NCBI RefSeq assembly: GCF_028291725.1
Contig: NZ_JAQGNT010000055.1
Coordinates: 1 to 63,506 of the forward strand
Reading direction: 5' to 3'
Source: Hydrocarboniphaga sp.
GTDB lineage: Bacteria; Pseudomonadota; Gammaproteobacteria; Nevskiales; Nevskiaceae
DNA length: 63,506 nucleotides
This document shows positions 12,844 to 22,759 of the stretch, piece by piece (position 1 is the stretch's first letter; every line of letters starts with the position of its first letter). The notes beneath the pieces were generated by a model. The model did not search any database, was not told where the DNA came from, and was given only the letters and a program-made list of their open reading frames with translations. The position numbers and the translations under genes were made by a program.

Positions 12844-14061
12844 TCAGCTGCGCAACAACTCCCCCGCGATGATCATCTTCCGCACTTCGGTGGTGCCGGC
12901 GCCGATCTCCAGCAGCTTGATCGAGCGATACAGCCGGTTGATTTCGCTCTCCCAGATGTAGCCGCTGCCGCCATGCACCTGCACCGCGTGGTTCAGCACC
13001 TTGTTCATGGTCTCGGCCACGTACATCACGCCGGCGGCGGTGAGCTTGTGGATGTCGCCGCGGCCGCCTTCGCCCTCGTCCACGGAATTCGCCGCGCGCA
13101 GCACCTGGTAGGTGAACACGCGCATCGATTCCACCCAGACGTACATCTCGGCGATCATCGACTGCACCATCTGAAATTCGGCGATCGGCTTGCCGAACTG
13201 CTTGCGCTGCTTGGCGTAGTCGATGGCCAGCTGCAGCGCGCGCTCGGCGATGCCCAGGCAGATCGGCGAAATCATCGCGCGCTCGAGGTCCAGGCCGGAC
13301 ATCACGATCTTGACGCCGCGGTTCTCGTCGCCGACCAGGTTCTCGGCCGGCACCCGGCATTCCTCGAACACCAGCTCCGCGGTCTGCGAGCCGCGGAAGC
13401 CCATCTTCTTCAGCTTCTGTGCGACCTTGAAGCCGGGAAAATCCTTCTCGATGATGAACGCGCTGATGCCCTGCGCGCCCTTGTCCTTGTCGGTCTTGGC
13501 GTAGACCAGCAGCACGTCGGCGACCGGGCCGTTGGTGATGTAGATCTTGCTGCCGTTCAAGTAGTAGTAGCCGCCATCCCGGCGCGCGGTGGTGCGCATC
13601 GAGCCCAGCGCGTCGGAGCCGGCGCCGGGTTCGGTCAGGCCGAGCGCGCCGATCGACGTGCCCTGGTTCATCGCCGGCAGATACTTTTTGCGCTGCGCGT
13701 CGTTGGCGTTGCGCAGCAGGTTGTTCATGCACAGGTTCTCGTGCGCAACCCAGGCCAGGCCCAGCGCATGGTTCCAGCGCGAGAACGCCTGCAGGATCAG
13801 GCCGGAGGTGAACACGTCCATGCCCGAGCCGCCGAATTCCTCGGGCGCGGTGACGCCGAAATAGCCGGTTGCGCCGATCTTCGGGAAGACGTCTTTCGGC
13901 CACCATTCCTCGTCGTCCATTCTCTGCGCGAGCGGATACAGCTCGGCCTGGGCGAAGCGGTCGGCATTGCTTAAGGTTTCCATCTCGTCGTTGCTCAGGC
14001 CGGAGAAGGCCTGCATCACGCTGATGCGTTCGGAAGAGGGCATGCGCTGATCGTCGGCCAT
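12844..14061 (-). CDS. Acyl-CoA dehydrogenase, isovaleryl-CoA dehydrogenase-like
   Basis: FAD flavoprotein of 405 residues oxidising an acyl-CoA to the 2,3-enoyl-CoA. Family signatures run in order: LGLTEPGAGSDALGSMRTTA (FAD/substrate loop), LNGSKIYITNGPVADVLLVY, RKQFGKPIAEFQMVQ, and QVHGGSGYIWESEINRLYRS near the C-terminus, with a final GAGTTEVRKMIIAGELL. Spacing and the QSMIAEMYVWVESMR region resemble isovaleryl-CoA dehydrogenase, but chain preference is not certain. The start chosen is ATG 14061 (MADDQRMPSS); the frame stays open upstream to 15159, but that extension is low-complexity and runs antisense to other genes. Confidence 0.9.
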   Translation of the reverse strand: MADDQRMPSSERISVMQAFSGLSNDEMETLSNADRFAQAELYPLAQRMDDEEWWPKDVFPKIGATGYFGVTAPEEFGGSGMDVFTSGLILQAFSRWNHALGLAWVAHENLCMNNLLRNANDAQRKKYLPAMNQGTSIGALGLTEPGAGSDALGSMRTTARRDGGYYYLNGSKIYITNGPVADVLLVYAKTDKDKGAQGISAFIIEKDFPGFKVAQKLKKMGFRGSQTAELVFEECRVPAENLVGDENRGVKIVMSGLDLERAMISPICLGIAERALQLAIDYAKQRKQFGKPIAEFQMVQSMIAEMYVWVESMRVFTYQVLRAANSVDEGEGGRGDIHKLTAAGVMYVAETMNKVLNHAVQVHGGSGYIWESEINRLYRSIKLLEIGAGTTEVRKMIIAGELLRS

Positions 14062-14207
14062 GGTAAAACGATTAAGTGAGTCGGACTTACCAGCTAAGAT
14101 AGAGAAGCCGCCGGGGCGGCCGCTTCGTCCAATCAGGTGAGAGCCCGGCAAGCCCCGGCGCATCGCGCTTCGAGTGTGTCGGAAACACCACACTGATGCC
14201 TCAGGCG

Positions 14208-14373
14208 CTAGCAGCCTGTCGGGCTTGGGAGATCGTAGCGAGGGTTTGGCCTGCTGTGTCCAAGCTGCGGGCGACGGAGGAGAATATCGAGTCATATTTG
14301 ACGAGGGCGCCCGCAGTTTGGGCGCAGCGGGCCGAAGCCGCAGTAGATCTTGCCAAGCCCGACAGGCTGCTAG
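14208..14373. mobile_element. 166-bp MITE-like element with perfect terminal inverted repeats
   Basis: Both ends carry CAGCCTGTCGGGCTTGG in inverted orientation, each flanked outside by CTAG. This gives 21-bp perfect inverted termini at 14208-14228 and 14353-14373. CTAG may be a 4-bp target duplication of the type made by some IS5-group transposases. The interior (about 124 bp) encodes no transposase, as expected for a non-autonomous element. It sits in the 402-base gap between the acyl-CoA dehydrogenase and NTF2-like genes; the rest of that gap shows nothing I can name. Confidence 0.75.
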
Positions 14374-14463
14374 AGCGTGGGGAGTGTCGACGACCCGCAG
14401 CGCGGCAGGAGCGGTTCTTGCCCGCGTTATCTGCTGTGACACATCGTCCGACGAGAAGCCGAC

Positions 14464-14871
14464 ATGAACGAGCCGAGCCGCAAGCTGCTGGAGACCTATT
14501 ACGCGCGATTCAATGCGCTCGACTGGGACGGGTTTCTGGAGCTGCTGACCGACGATGTCGTCCACGACATCAACCAGAGCGGCCGCGAGATCGGCCGCGA
14601 GGCTTTCCGCGAATTTCTCGAGCGCATGGACCGCAGCTATAGCGAACAGATCGTCGATCTGTCGATCACCACCAACGCCGACGGCTCGCGCGCCGCCGTC
14701 GAGTTCACCGTGCTGGGTGTCTACAAGAACACCGACGAGGGCCTGCCGCCGGCGACCGGCCAGACCTACAAGCTGCCGGCCGGCGCCTTCTTCGAGATCC
14801 GCGATGGCCGCGTCGCGCGCATCAGCAACTACTACAACCTGCAGGACTGGCTGAAGCAGGTGGGCGCTTAG
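14464..14871 (+). CDS. SnoaL/NTF2-like protein
   Basis: Protein of 135 residues with the cone-shaped NTF2/SnoaL/ketosteroid-isomerase fold pattern: an N-terminal helix (LLETYYARFNALDWDGFLEL), then LTDDVVHDINQSG, and alternating strands ending FFEIRDGRVARISNYYNL. Family members include small isomerases, hydrolases and ligand-binding proteins; the reaction cannot be read from sequence. It begins a three-gene plus-strand run with a GNAT (2-base gap) and a nitrilase-family hydrolase (ATGA overlap), suggesting joint function in small-molecule turnover. Confidence 0.85.
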   Translation: MNEPSRKLLETYYARFNALDWDGFLELLTDDVVHDINQSGREIGREAFREFLERMDRSYSEQIVDLSITTNADGSRAAVEFTVLGVYKNTDEGLPPATGQTYKLPAGAFFEIRDGRVARISNYYNLQDWLKQVGA

Positions 14872-14873
14872 CG

Positions 14874-15470
14874 ATGGAGGGCCTGCGACTGGAGCGGCTC
14901 GGCGGCGCCGGGATTCTGCAGCGCATGGACGCGCTCGCCGCGCTGCGCATCCGCGTGTTCCGCGACTGGCCGTATCTGTACGAGGGCAGCGCCGAGTACG
15001 AGGCGCATTACCTGCAGGTTTATGTCGACTGCCCGCGCAGCCTGGCGGTGCTGGTCTGGGACGGCGGGCGCTGCGTTGGCGCGTCGACCTGCCTGCCGCT
15101 GGCGGATGCGCTGCCGGACATGCAACAGCCTTTCGTCGAGCACGGTATGGATCTTTCACGCATCGACTACTTCGGTGAATCGGTGCTGCTGCGCGAGTAT
15201 CGCGGCCGCGGCGTCGGCGTCGAGTTCTTCAGGCAGCGCGAAGCGCATGCACGCGCGCAGGGGCTGCGCCTCTGCGCGTTCTGCTCGGTGGATCGCGATG
15301 CGGACGATGCGCGCAAGCCGGCGGACTACGTCGCCAACGATGCGTTCTGGAGCCATCGCGGCTATCGCCAGCAGCCGCAGATGCAGAGCCGTTTCTCGTG
15401 GCCGGATATCGGCGAGACCGGGTCGTCCGCCAAGCGCATGACGTTCTGGATGCGCGAGTTGCCGGCATGA
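14874..15470 (+). CDS. GNAT-family N-acetyltransferase
   Basis: Protein of 198 residues with the acetyl-CoA-binding motif A in ESVLLREYRGRGVGVEFF (R-G-x-G-V), followed by EAHARAQGLRLCAFCSVD. The C-terminal FWSHRGYRQQPQMQSRFSW resembles the terminal part of GNAT enzymes. The substrate is unknown. It starts 2 bases after the NTF2-like gene and overlaps the following carbon-nitrogen hydrolase by 4 bases (ATGA), so the two are likely translationally coupled and may handle the same metabolite. GNAT-hydrolase pairs of this kind occur in other proteobacteria. Confidence 0.85.
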   Translation: MEGLRLERLGGAGILQRMDALAALRIRVFRDWPYLYEGSAEYEAHYLQVYVDCPRSLAVLVWDGGRCVGASTCLPLADALPDMQQPFVEHGMDLSRIDYFGESVLLREYRGRGVGVEFFRQREAHARAQGLRLCAFCSVDRDADDARKPADYVANDAFWSHRGYRQQPQMQSRFSWPDIGETGSSAKRMTFWMRELPA

Positions 15471-16327
15471 GCGGCTTCATCGCGGCGACCTCCGCGTACC
15501 CGGTCAGCACGCCGGGCAGCTGGACCGAAGTGGAAGACCAGCTGTCGCTCTGGGTTGCCGAGGCGGCGGACAAGGCTGCGCAGCTGCTGGTATTCCCCGA
15601 GTACGCGGCGATGTCGCTGGCGGCGCTGTTCGGCGACCGGGTGCGCGGCGACCTGGCCGCGCAGCTGGACTCGCTGCAGAGCTTGCGCGATGACTACGTG
15701 TCGCTGCATCAGCGGCTCGCACAACGCCACGGCGTGCATATTCTCGCGGGCAGCTTTCCGTGGCGATGCGCGCCGGCAAGGTTTCACAACCGCGCCTGGC
15801 TGTGCACGCCGGATGGCGGCGCGAGCTACCAGGACAAGCAGATCATGACGCGCTTCGAGCGCGAGATCTGGGCGATCAGCAGCGGCGATCCGCAGCGGGT
15901 GTTCGATACCGCGCTCGGCAGGATCGGCGTTGCGATCTGCTACGACGCCGAGTTCCCGCTGCTGGCGCGTGCACAGGTCCAGGCCGGTGCCGAGATCCTG
16001 CTGGTGCCGTCGTGCACCGACGCGCTCGCCGGGTATCACCGCGTGCGCGTGGCGGCGCAGGCGCGGGCGCTGGAGTCGCAGTGCTATGTGCTGGTATCGC
16101 CGCTGGTGGGCGAGGCGGCGTGGTCACCGGCGATCGATGTGAATGTCGGCGCGGCCGGTGTGTACGGGCCGCCGGATCGCGGGTTTCCGGACGACGGCGT
16201 GGTCGCGCAGGGCGTGATCAACGCGCCGGGCTGGGTGTATGCGGAAATCGATCTGGATCTCGTGCGCAATGTACGCGCCAATGGACAGGTTCTGAACTAC
16301 GCGCATTGGCCCGAGCAGGCCCCGTAG
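15467..16327 (+). CDS. Nitrilase-superfamily carbon-nitrogen hydrolase
   Basis: Protein of 286 residues with the complete nitrilase Glu-Lys-Cys triad: Glu45 in VFPEYAAMS, Lys124 in YQDKQIM and Cys158 in AICYDAEFP. The FPEY and CYDxEFP wording is typical of aliphatic amidase/omega-amidase-like members that cleave a non-peptide C-N bond. It starts at ATG 15467, overlapping the GNAT stop (ATGA). The frame is open upstream into the GNAT gene, but that is a shadow. Its TAG stop (16325-16327) is bases 2-4 of the adjacent GTAGGTTGGGG palindrome, so the repeat defines the C-terminus (EQAP). Confidence 0.9.
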   Translation: MSGFIAATSAYPVSTPGSWTEVEDQLSLWVAEAADKAAQLLVFPEYAAMSLAALFGDRVRGDLAAQLDSLQSLRDDYVSLHQRLAQRHGVHILAGSFPWRCAPARFHNRAWLCTPDGGASYQDKQIMTRFEREIWAISSGDPQRVFDTALGRIGVAICYDAEFPLLARAQVQAGAEILLVPSCTDALAGYHRVRVAAQARALESQCYVLVSPLVGEAAWSPAIDVNVGAAGVYGPPDRGFPDDGVVAQGVINAPGWVYAEIDLDLVRNVRANGQVLNYAHWPEQAP

Positions 16328-16401
16328 GTTGGGGTGAGCGCAGCGAACCCCAACATCGGCGCGGAACCATGTTGGGGTTCGCTGCGCTCACCCCAACCTA
16401 C
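16324..16401. repeat. REP-like palindrome, GTAGGTTGGGG family, copy 3
   Basis: A 78-bp inverted repeat of the same sequence as copies at 2362 and 12740, lying between the convergent nitrilase-family and acyl-CoA dehydrogenase genes. Its first bases GTAG provide the upstream gene's stop codon. Confidence 0.88.
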
Positions 16402-16410
16402 GATCAGCGC

Positions 16411-18249
16411 TCAGAACCACTCGTCCTGCATATCCAGCGCCGTGGTATCCATCGACGCCAGCAGATCCAGCATCGGCCCGATCTTCGGCAGTTCCCAGTT
16501 GAAGAAGTAGCGGCAGGCCTGCAGCTTGCCGCGATAGAAATCGTGATCGAAGTCGCCGGGCTCGGCGCGCTGCGCGACCAGCGCCTGCTCCAGCCAGATC
16601 CACGCGAGCACGGTGTGGCCGAAAGCCTCCAGGTACACGCTGGAATTGGCCAGCGTGCGCCGTGGATCGCCGTCCGCCCACAGCCGCTGCGTGACCACCG
16701 CGACGTTTTGCAGCGACTCGCCCAGCTCTTTTGCATAGCCTGCCAGCGCCGGCACCGCGGCGGCCGCCTTGGCAGTCTTCTGCACCACGTCGCCGAGCGC
16801 CTTCAGCGCCGCGCCCTGCTGCATCACCACCTTGCGCCCGAGCAGGTCCAGGCCCTGCACGCCGTGCGTGCCCTCGTGGATCGGGTTCAAACGATTGTCG
16901 CGATAGAACTGCTCGACGTTGTAGTCGCGCGTATAGCCGTAGCCGCCGTGCACCTGGATCGCGAGGCTGTTCGCCTCCAGGCACCACTGCGAGGGCCAGC
17001 TCTTGGCGATCGGCGTCAGGATCTCCAGCAGCAGCGTCACGCGCTCGCGTTCCGCCGCATCTTCGGTATTGCGCTGCTCGTCGACCAGCAGCGAGCAATA
17101 CAGGTTCAAGGCCAGCGCGCCTTCGACATAGGCCTTCTGCGCCAGCAGCATCCGGCGCACATCGGCATGCTCGATGATGCGCAGCGGCGGCGAGGTCGCC
17201 TCCTTGCCGGTGCCGGTGACGACGCGGCCCTGCAGTCGTGTCCGGGCATATTCCAGCGAGTGCAGATAACCGGTGTAGCCGAGCATCGTTGCGCCCAGGC
17301 CGACGCCGATGCGCGCCTCGTTCATCATGTGGAACATGCAGGCCAGGCCGCGATGCTTTTCGCCAATCAGATAGCCGATTGCTCCCGCTTTGCCGCCGGG
17401 CTTGTGGCGCCTGCCCTCGCCGAAATTGAGCAGGCAGTTGGTGGTGCCGCGATAGCCCATCTTGTGATTCAGGCCGGCGAGCACGACGTCGTTGTGTTCG
17501 CCCAGCGAGCCGTCCGCGTTGACCAGCACCTTCGGCACCACGAACAGCGAAATGCCTTTGACGCCGGGGATCAGCTTGCCGCTGTCGTCCGGCACTTTGG
17601 CGAGCACCAGATGCACGATGTTGTCGCTCAGCTGATGCTCGCCGCCGGAGATCCACATCTTGTTGCCGGTCAGCCGGTACTGCGCGCCGAGTGCGCTGTC
17701 GCCGTCGAATTCGGCGCGGGTGGCGACGTCGCTCAGCGATGATCCGGCCTGCGGTTCCGACAGGCACATGGTGCCGAAGAACCGGCCCTCGAATTCGGGT
17801 TTGACGAAGGCGTGAATCTGCGCCGGCGTGCCGTGCTTGAGCAGCGTATTGGCGTTGCCGATGGTCAGGAACGGGTAGGCCGAGGTGCCGGCATTGGCGC
17901 CGACGAAGTACGCGAACGAGGCCTTCTCCACCACCGTCGGCAACTGCATGCCGCCGTTGTCGAGATCCTGCGCGGCCGCCATCAGGCCGGCCTCGCTGTA
18001 GGCGTCCAGCGCGGCTTTCACTTCCGGGATGATGTGCACGCGCTCGCCGTCGAAGTGCGGCTCGTTTTGGTCGTTCTTCTTGTTGTGCGTCGCGAACAAC
18101 TCGGTGGCGATGCGCTCGCTGGTGTCGAGCACCGCGTCGAAAGTTTCACGCGCGTGATCGGCGTAGCGCGGATAGCGCGTCAGCGTCTCGACGTTCAGCC
18201 ATTCGTAGAGCAGGAAATCGAGATCGCGGCGGGAGAGGATCAGGGACAT
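16411..18249 (-). CDS. Large acyl-CoA dehydrogenase (DmdC-like)
   Basis: Protein of 612 residues, about 200 longer than classical acyl-CoA dehydrogenases and typical of the group that includes 3-methylmercaptopropionyl-CoA dehydrogenase DmdC and long-chain relatives. Signatures include GTMCLSEPQAGSSLSDVATRA, GNKMWISGGEHQLSDNIVHLVLAK, a HRGLACMFHMMNEARIGVG helix, QVHGGYGYTRDYNVEQFYRDNR and NPIHEGTHGVQGLDLLGRK. It has an extra N-terminal domain (DLDFLLYEWL) and an extra C-terminal helical domain (about residues 470-612). DmdC family membership does not by itself show sulfur-compound use; a long- or branched-chain acyl-CoA is equally possible. Monocistronic, with no clear ribosome site. Confidence 0.9.
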   Translation of the reverse strand: MSLILSRRDLDFLLYEWLNVETLTRYPRYADHARETFDAVLDTSERIATELFATHNKKNDQNEPHFDGERVHIIPEVKAALDAYSEAGLMAAAQDLDNGGMQLPTVVEKASFAYFVGANAGTSAYPFLTIGNANTLLKHGTPAQIHAFVKPEFEGRFFGTMCLSEPQAGSSLSDVATRAEFDGDSALGAQYRLTGNKMWISGGEHQLSDNIVHLVLAKVPDDSGKLIPGVKGISLFVVPKVLVNADGSLGEHNDVVLAGLNHKMGYRGTTNCLLNFGEGRRHKPGGKAGAIGYLIGEKHRGLACMFHMMNEARIGVGLGATMLGYTGYLHSLEYARTRLQGRVVTGTGKEATSPPLRIIEHADVRRMLLAQKAYVEGALALNLYCSLLVDEQRNTEDAAERERVTLLLEILTPIAKSWPSQWCLEANSLAIQVHGGYGYTRDYNVEQFYRDNRLNPIHEGTHGVQGLDLLGRKVVMQQGAALKALGDVVQKTAKAAAAVPALAGYAKELGESLQNVAVVTQRLWADGDPRRTLANSSVYLEAFGHTVLAWIWLEQALVAQRAEPGDFDHDFYRGKLQACRYFFNWELPKIGPMLDLLASMDTTALDMQDEWF

Positions 18250-18347
18250 GGGGCAAGGATAACGCGATGCCCCTGTCCCAGGTGCAAGCCGCGGCTTCCG
18301 CGGCCCCGGCTGCTGCGAAGACCGCGTGCTGACGGGTGGGACCGTCT

Positions 18348-18370
18348 GTCGCCAGTAAGCTGGCTCCTAC
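18348..18370. repeat. Single REP-like hairpin (GTAGGAGCCAGC class)
   Basis: On the minus strand the 23 bases begin GTAGGAGCCAGCTTAC and end TGGCGAC, which can form a short hairpin and matches a REP class common in Pseudomonas/Xanthomonas relatives. It lies in the 235-base divergent gap before the secreted repeat protein. Confidence 0.55.
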
Positions 18371-18484
18371 ACCGGAAGGCTTAAGTTGGTGCCATCATTC
18401 GCCTCGGAATCGAGTCCACAAAATGACGGCCGGTCTTCCGCCGCGCCGTGCAGCAGTACCCGCTGTACCGAGGAGGAGAGCCTC

Positions 18485-19786
18485 ATGAAGACCCGAATGC
18501 TGCGCAAGCTGTTGATCCTGTGCGCGCCGCTGTACGCGGCTGCAGCGCTGCCGGTCGCGCCGACCAGCTGGGCTCAGGACGGCAATCTGGGCCCGGCGTT
18601 CCGTGTCGACGCGGTCGGCTCCTCTGGGATCGGCAGCCTCGTCGACAGCGCGCGCGATGCGGCCGGCAACAGCGTGATCGTGTGGCAGCGCATTGACGCA
18701 AATGCGCCGGGAATCTATGCGCGCGCCTATGACGCCAGCGGTGTCGCGCTGAGTCCGGAGATCAAGCTTGCATTGACCGATGGCTGGCCGTCCGTGGCGA
18801 TGCTGCCCGGCGGCCGCTACGTCGTCAGCTGCAGCAGCTACGACGACGCTATGCGGCGCTACCACATCCAGGCTCAGCAATATGCGCTCGACGGAACCGC
18901 CGTGAGCGGTGTCATTGAGGTCGCGTCTTACGCCAGGACCGGCAATTTGGTGGCTTATGCGGCGGCGCCGGTCGCCAGCGATGCGGCGGGCAATTTCGTC
19001 GTCGTCTGGAATCACGCTTCGGCGACGCAGATCGGCAGCAGCATGGCAACGGTCTTCGGTGGTTTCAGCACCAACAATCTGGATGCGCGGCGTTACGGCA
19101 GCGACGGTGTTGCCAAAGGCGCGGCTTTCCGCGCCGGCTCCGATTTGCCGGACCTCAGCCCGCTCGGCCTTTACGGCAATAGCGTCCCGGTGCTGGCGAT
19201 GAATGCGAGCGGCGCGTTCGTCGTCGCATGGTCCAGCAACGGCCTGTATCGCAATACCATCGAGTATCAGCGTTTCGACGCCGCCGGCCGCGCGCTGGGG
19301 CTCAAACGGCAGGCCAATCCCAATGCCGACGCACAGCCCTATGCGCCTGCGGTTGCGATCGACGATGCCGGTGATTTCGTGATCGGCTGGGCCTTGGCCG
19401 AAGGCGCGCCAGGGGCTGCGGCCCACGTCGGCGTGCAGCGCTTCGCTGCCGACGGCAAGCCGCAAGCTTCGCCGTTGAACGCCTACGCCAGCAGCGGAGA
19501 CTACGGGATTCGCGGCGTCACGCTGGGCATGCAGCCCGGCGGCGAAATCATCGTCGGCTGGTCCAAGAATTCGCTAGCGGGCGACGCTGCCGTCGAGGCG
19601 CAGCGCTACGACGTGGCCGGCGTCGCCGCCGACAACCGCATCGCCGTTGCCGCTCTGTCGGAAGGATATCTGATGACACCGGCGGTCGCGATCGACGGCA
19701 ATGGCGACTTCGTGCTGGCCTGGGCGCAGAACCCGATGCGTTCTGGCGACTTTGGCGTCTACGCGCGGCTGTATCGCGGGCCGTAG
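18485..19786 (+). CDS. Secreted beta-repeat protein of unknown function
   Basis: Protein of 433 residues, not matched to a named family. Residues 1-33 form a signal peptide: a basic start (MKTRMLRK), a hydrophobic core and a likely AxA-type cleavage after SWA. The mature part contains at least five degenerate repeats of 55-70 residues with the pattern D-x-x-G-(N/D)-F-V-V-x-W followed by x-x-Q-R-(F/Y)-(D/A)-x-x-G. Examples are DAAGNFVVVW, NASGAFVVAW, DDAGDFVIGW and DGNGDFVLAW. This looks like a beta-propeller built of WD/FG-GAP-like blades, exported to the periplasm or outside. The start is ATG 18485, preceded by a strong GGAGGAGAG. The gene is convergent with the cytochrome gene, 4 bases away. 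Confidence 0.75.
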   Translation: MKTRMLRKLLILCAPLYAAAALPVAPTSWAQDGNLGPAFRVDAVGSSGIGSLVDSARDAAGNSVIVWQRIDANAPGIYARAYDASGVALSPEIKLALTDGWPSVAMLPGGRYVVSCSSYDDAMRRYHIQAQQYALDGTAVSGVIEVASYARTGNLVAYAAAPVASDAAGNFVVVWNHASATQIGSSMATVFGGFSTNNLDARRYGSDGVAKGAAFRAGSDLPDLSPLGLYGNSVPVLAMNASGAFVVAWSSNGLYRNTIEYQRFDAAGRALGLKRQANPNADAQPYAPAVAIDDAGDFVIGWALAEGAPGAAAHVGVQRFAADGKPQASPLNAYASSGDYGIRGVTLGMQPGGEIIVGWSKNSLAGDAAVEAQRYDVAGVAADNRIAVAALSEGYLMTPAVAIDGNGDFVLAWAQNPMRSGDFGVYARLYRGP

Positions 19787-19790
19787 CGCG

Positions 19791-20303
19791 TCAGCGCTGC
19801 GGCAGTTCGTTGCGCTGCATCTCCAGCGCGTCCATGTTGTCGGGCAGCCGGCGCGCCTGCTGTACCAGGGCCTCGGTGATCGGCTTGTAGCCGGGCGCGG
19901 GTTTGTTGATCACTTCGGCGACATAGCGGATTACCTCGACGATCTGCTGATCGGTAAAGCGGATGCCGAAGCGCGGCATCAGGCCGTAATAGAACTTGTC
20001 GCCGACCAGCACCGTGCCATACGGTCCGAAAATGATGGCGTGAGCCACGTACAGCTGGCCTTCGCGCGTCGCCAGCCATTCGCTCAGGCCGATCAGCGGC
20101 GGGAAGCCGTTGCCGGCGGCATCTTCGCCCCCGCGGCCCTTGCCGTCGGGCAGATGGCAGACCGCGCAGCGGTCGTTGTAGATCTGCCGGCCGACGGTCG
20201 AGGTGTAGATCACGCGATTGGTTTTCTTCTGCGCGAACACGTCGGCCGGCTGCAGGCTCAGCAGCAGCAGGCCAGCCAGCAGTGCGGACTTGCGGCGTCT
20301 CAT
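19791..20303 (-). CDS. Exported monohaem cytochrome c
   Basis: Protein of 170 residues with an N-terminal signal peptide (MRRRKSALLAGLLLLSL, cleavage after FAQ or nearby) and one CxxCH haem site (CAVCH), followed by LPDGKGRGG. The PPLIGLSEWL segment and the later GLMPRFG supply the likely axial methionine (about residue 122). It is a class I periplasmic cytochrome c electron carrier, often a subunit or partner of alcohol/aldehyde dehydrogenases. No dehydrogenase partner is next to it. The start chosen is ATG 20303, just before the signal peptide; the longer open frame to 20465 would hide it. Confidence 0.87.
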   Translation of the reverse strand: MRRRKSALLAGLLLLSLQPADVFAQKKTNRVIYTSTVGRQIYNDRCAVCHLPDGKGRGGEDAAGNGFPPLIGLSEWLATREGQLYVAHAIIFGPYGTVLVGDKFYYGLMPRFGIRFTDQQIVEVIRYVAEVINKPAPGYKPITEALVQQARRLPDNMDALEMQRNELPQR

Positions 20304-20442
20304 CGCGCGTACCTCGTCAGCGTGCCGCGGAACCCGGGGTTCGTAGGGCGCGGCGCCTTGTGCAGGCGTCTGTTGTTCGGGAGGGCAACTGGTCAGGCAA
20401 TAAGCAAGCCAGCAAGGTCTGAAGTTCAGGTACCGTGCAGGC

Positions 20443-21408
20443 ATGGCCACCGAATCCTCACGCAATCGGGTTATCTACGCGGCGCTTGCCGGCAATCTGC
20501 TGATCGCGATCACCAAGTTCATCGCGGCCGGCATCACCGGCAGCTCGGTGATGCTCAGTGAAGGCATCCACTCGCTGGTGGATACCGGCAACGAGCTGCT
20601 GCTGCTGTACGGGCTCAAGCGCTCGCGCCTGCCGCCGGATCGCTTCCATCCGCTGGGCTACGGCCGCGAACTGTACTTCTGGAGCTTCATCGTCGCGCTG
20701 CTGGTGTTCTCGATCGGCGCCGGCGTGTCGTTCTACGAGGGTGTGTCGCATCTGCTGAAGCCGACGCCGCTGGAAAGCGTCACTGCCGCGTATGTCGTGT
20801 TGGCGATCTCCTTCGTGTTCGAAGCTGCCTCGTGGATCGTCGCGATGCGCGAGTTCCGCGCGTCCAAGGGCAAGGCCGGCTACCTGGAGGCGGCGCGCGC
20901 CAGCAAGGACCCCAGCGTGTTCAGCGTGCTGTTCGAGGACAGCGCCGCGCTGCTGGGCCTGTGCGTCGCGTTCGTCGGCATCACCGCCGCGCACCAGCTC
21001 GATATGCCGCGGCTCGACGGCCTGGCCTCGATCGGTGTCGGCCTGATTCTCAGCGTCACCGCGATGTTCCTGGCGCGCGAGAGCAAGGAGCTGCTGATCG
21101 GCGAACCGGCACTGGCGGCAGTACAGGAATCGCTGCTGAAGATCGCCAATGACGATCCCTCGATCCTGCATGCCAATGGCGCGATCACTTCGCACTTGTC
21201 GCCGTCGCAGATCTTCGTCGCGCTCAGCGCCGAATTCTGCGACGGCCTGACGACCGATCAGATCGAATGCACCGTCAACCGGCTGGAGGCGAAGATCCGC
21301 GAACAGCATCCCGACATCGGCATGCTGTTCATCAAGCCGCAGTCGCGCGCGATGTGGGAGTCGCGACAGCAGCGCGTGCCGCCGCCGGCGAGCAGGGTCA
21401 CTACGTAG
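20443..21408 (+). CDS. Cation diffusion facilitator (CDF) transporter
   Basis: Inner-membrane divalent metal/proton antiporter of 321 residues. Six hydrophobic segments lie in the first 220 residues. The first CDF metal site HxxxD is seen in SEGIHSLVDTGNE (TM2), and the second is probably DSAALLG (TM5), where HD is replaced by ED (LFEDSAALLG). A cytoplasmic C-terminal domain follows (about 220-310). The HPLGYGRELYFWSF loop resembles the SLC30A9/ZnT9-like bacterial branch. Likely substrates are zinc, iron, manganese or cobalt; not decidable here. It is divergent from the cytochrome gene, and a palindrome follows its stop. Confidence 0.9.
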   Translation: MATESSRNRVIYAALAGNLLIAITKFIAAGITGSSVMLSEGIHSLVDTGNELLLLYGLKRSRLPPDRFHPLGYGRELYFWSFIVALLVFSIGAGVSFYEGVSHLLKPTPLESVTAAYVVLAISFVFEAASWIVAMREFRASKGKAGYLEAARASKDPSVFSVLFEDSAALLGLCVAFVGITAAHQLDMPRLDGLASIGVGLILSVTAMFLARESKELLIGEPALAAVQESLLKIANDDPSILHANGAITSHLSPSQIFVALSAEFCDGLTTDQIECTVNRLEAKIREQHPDIGMLFIKPQSRAMWESRQQRVPPPASRVTT

Positions 21409-21413
21409 CGCCC

Positions 21414-21493
21414 GTAGGTCGGCAATCCCTTGCCGACGTGAGGCCCCGGTTACGCATCGGGCTTCGCACGTCGGCAAAGGATTGCCGGCCTAC
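21414..21493. repeat. REP-like palindrome, GTAGGTCGGCAA family
   Basis: An 80-bp imperfect inverted repeat begins GTAGGTCGGCAATCCCTTGC and ends with its near complement (GGATTGCCGGCCTAC), with CACGTCGGCAAAGG in the right arm. It lies between the convergent CDF transporter and acyl-CoA dehydrogenase genes. Architecture matches the GTAGGTTGGGG family but the sequence differs. Confidence 0.8.
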
Positions 21494-21547
21494 GGTTCAT
21501 TCGCCGTCCGACATCGTTCGGTATCAGTGCCGGATTCAGGGCTTGAT

Positions 21548-22758
<1,211 letters not shown>

Positions 22759-22759
<1 letters not shown>

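Noticed and set aside
14196-14642. Short ORF across the MITE-like element
   Set aside because: It runs through the inverted termini and into the NTF2-like gene in another frame; no motif and no ribosome site supports it.
12844-15159. 771-residue version of the first acyl-CoA dehydrogenase
   Set aside because: The extra N-terminus is antisense to the MITE, NTF2-like and GNAT genes and lacks family similarity; start 14061 gives the normal length.
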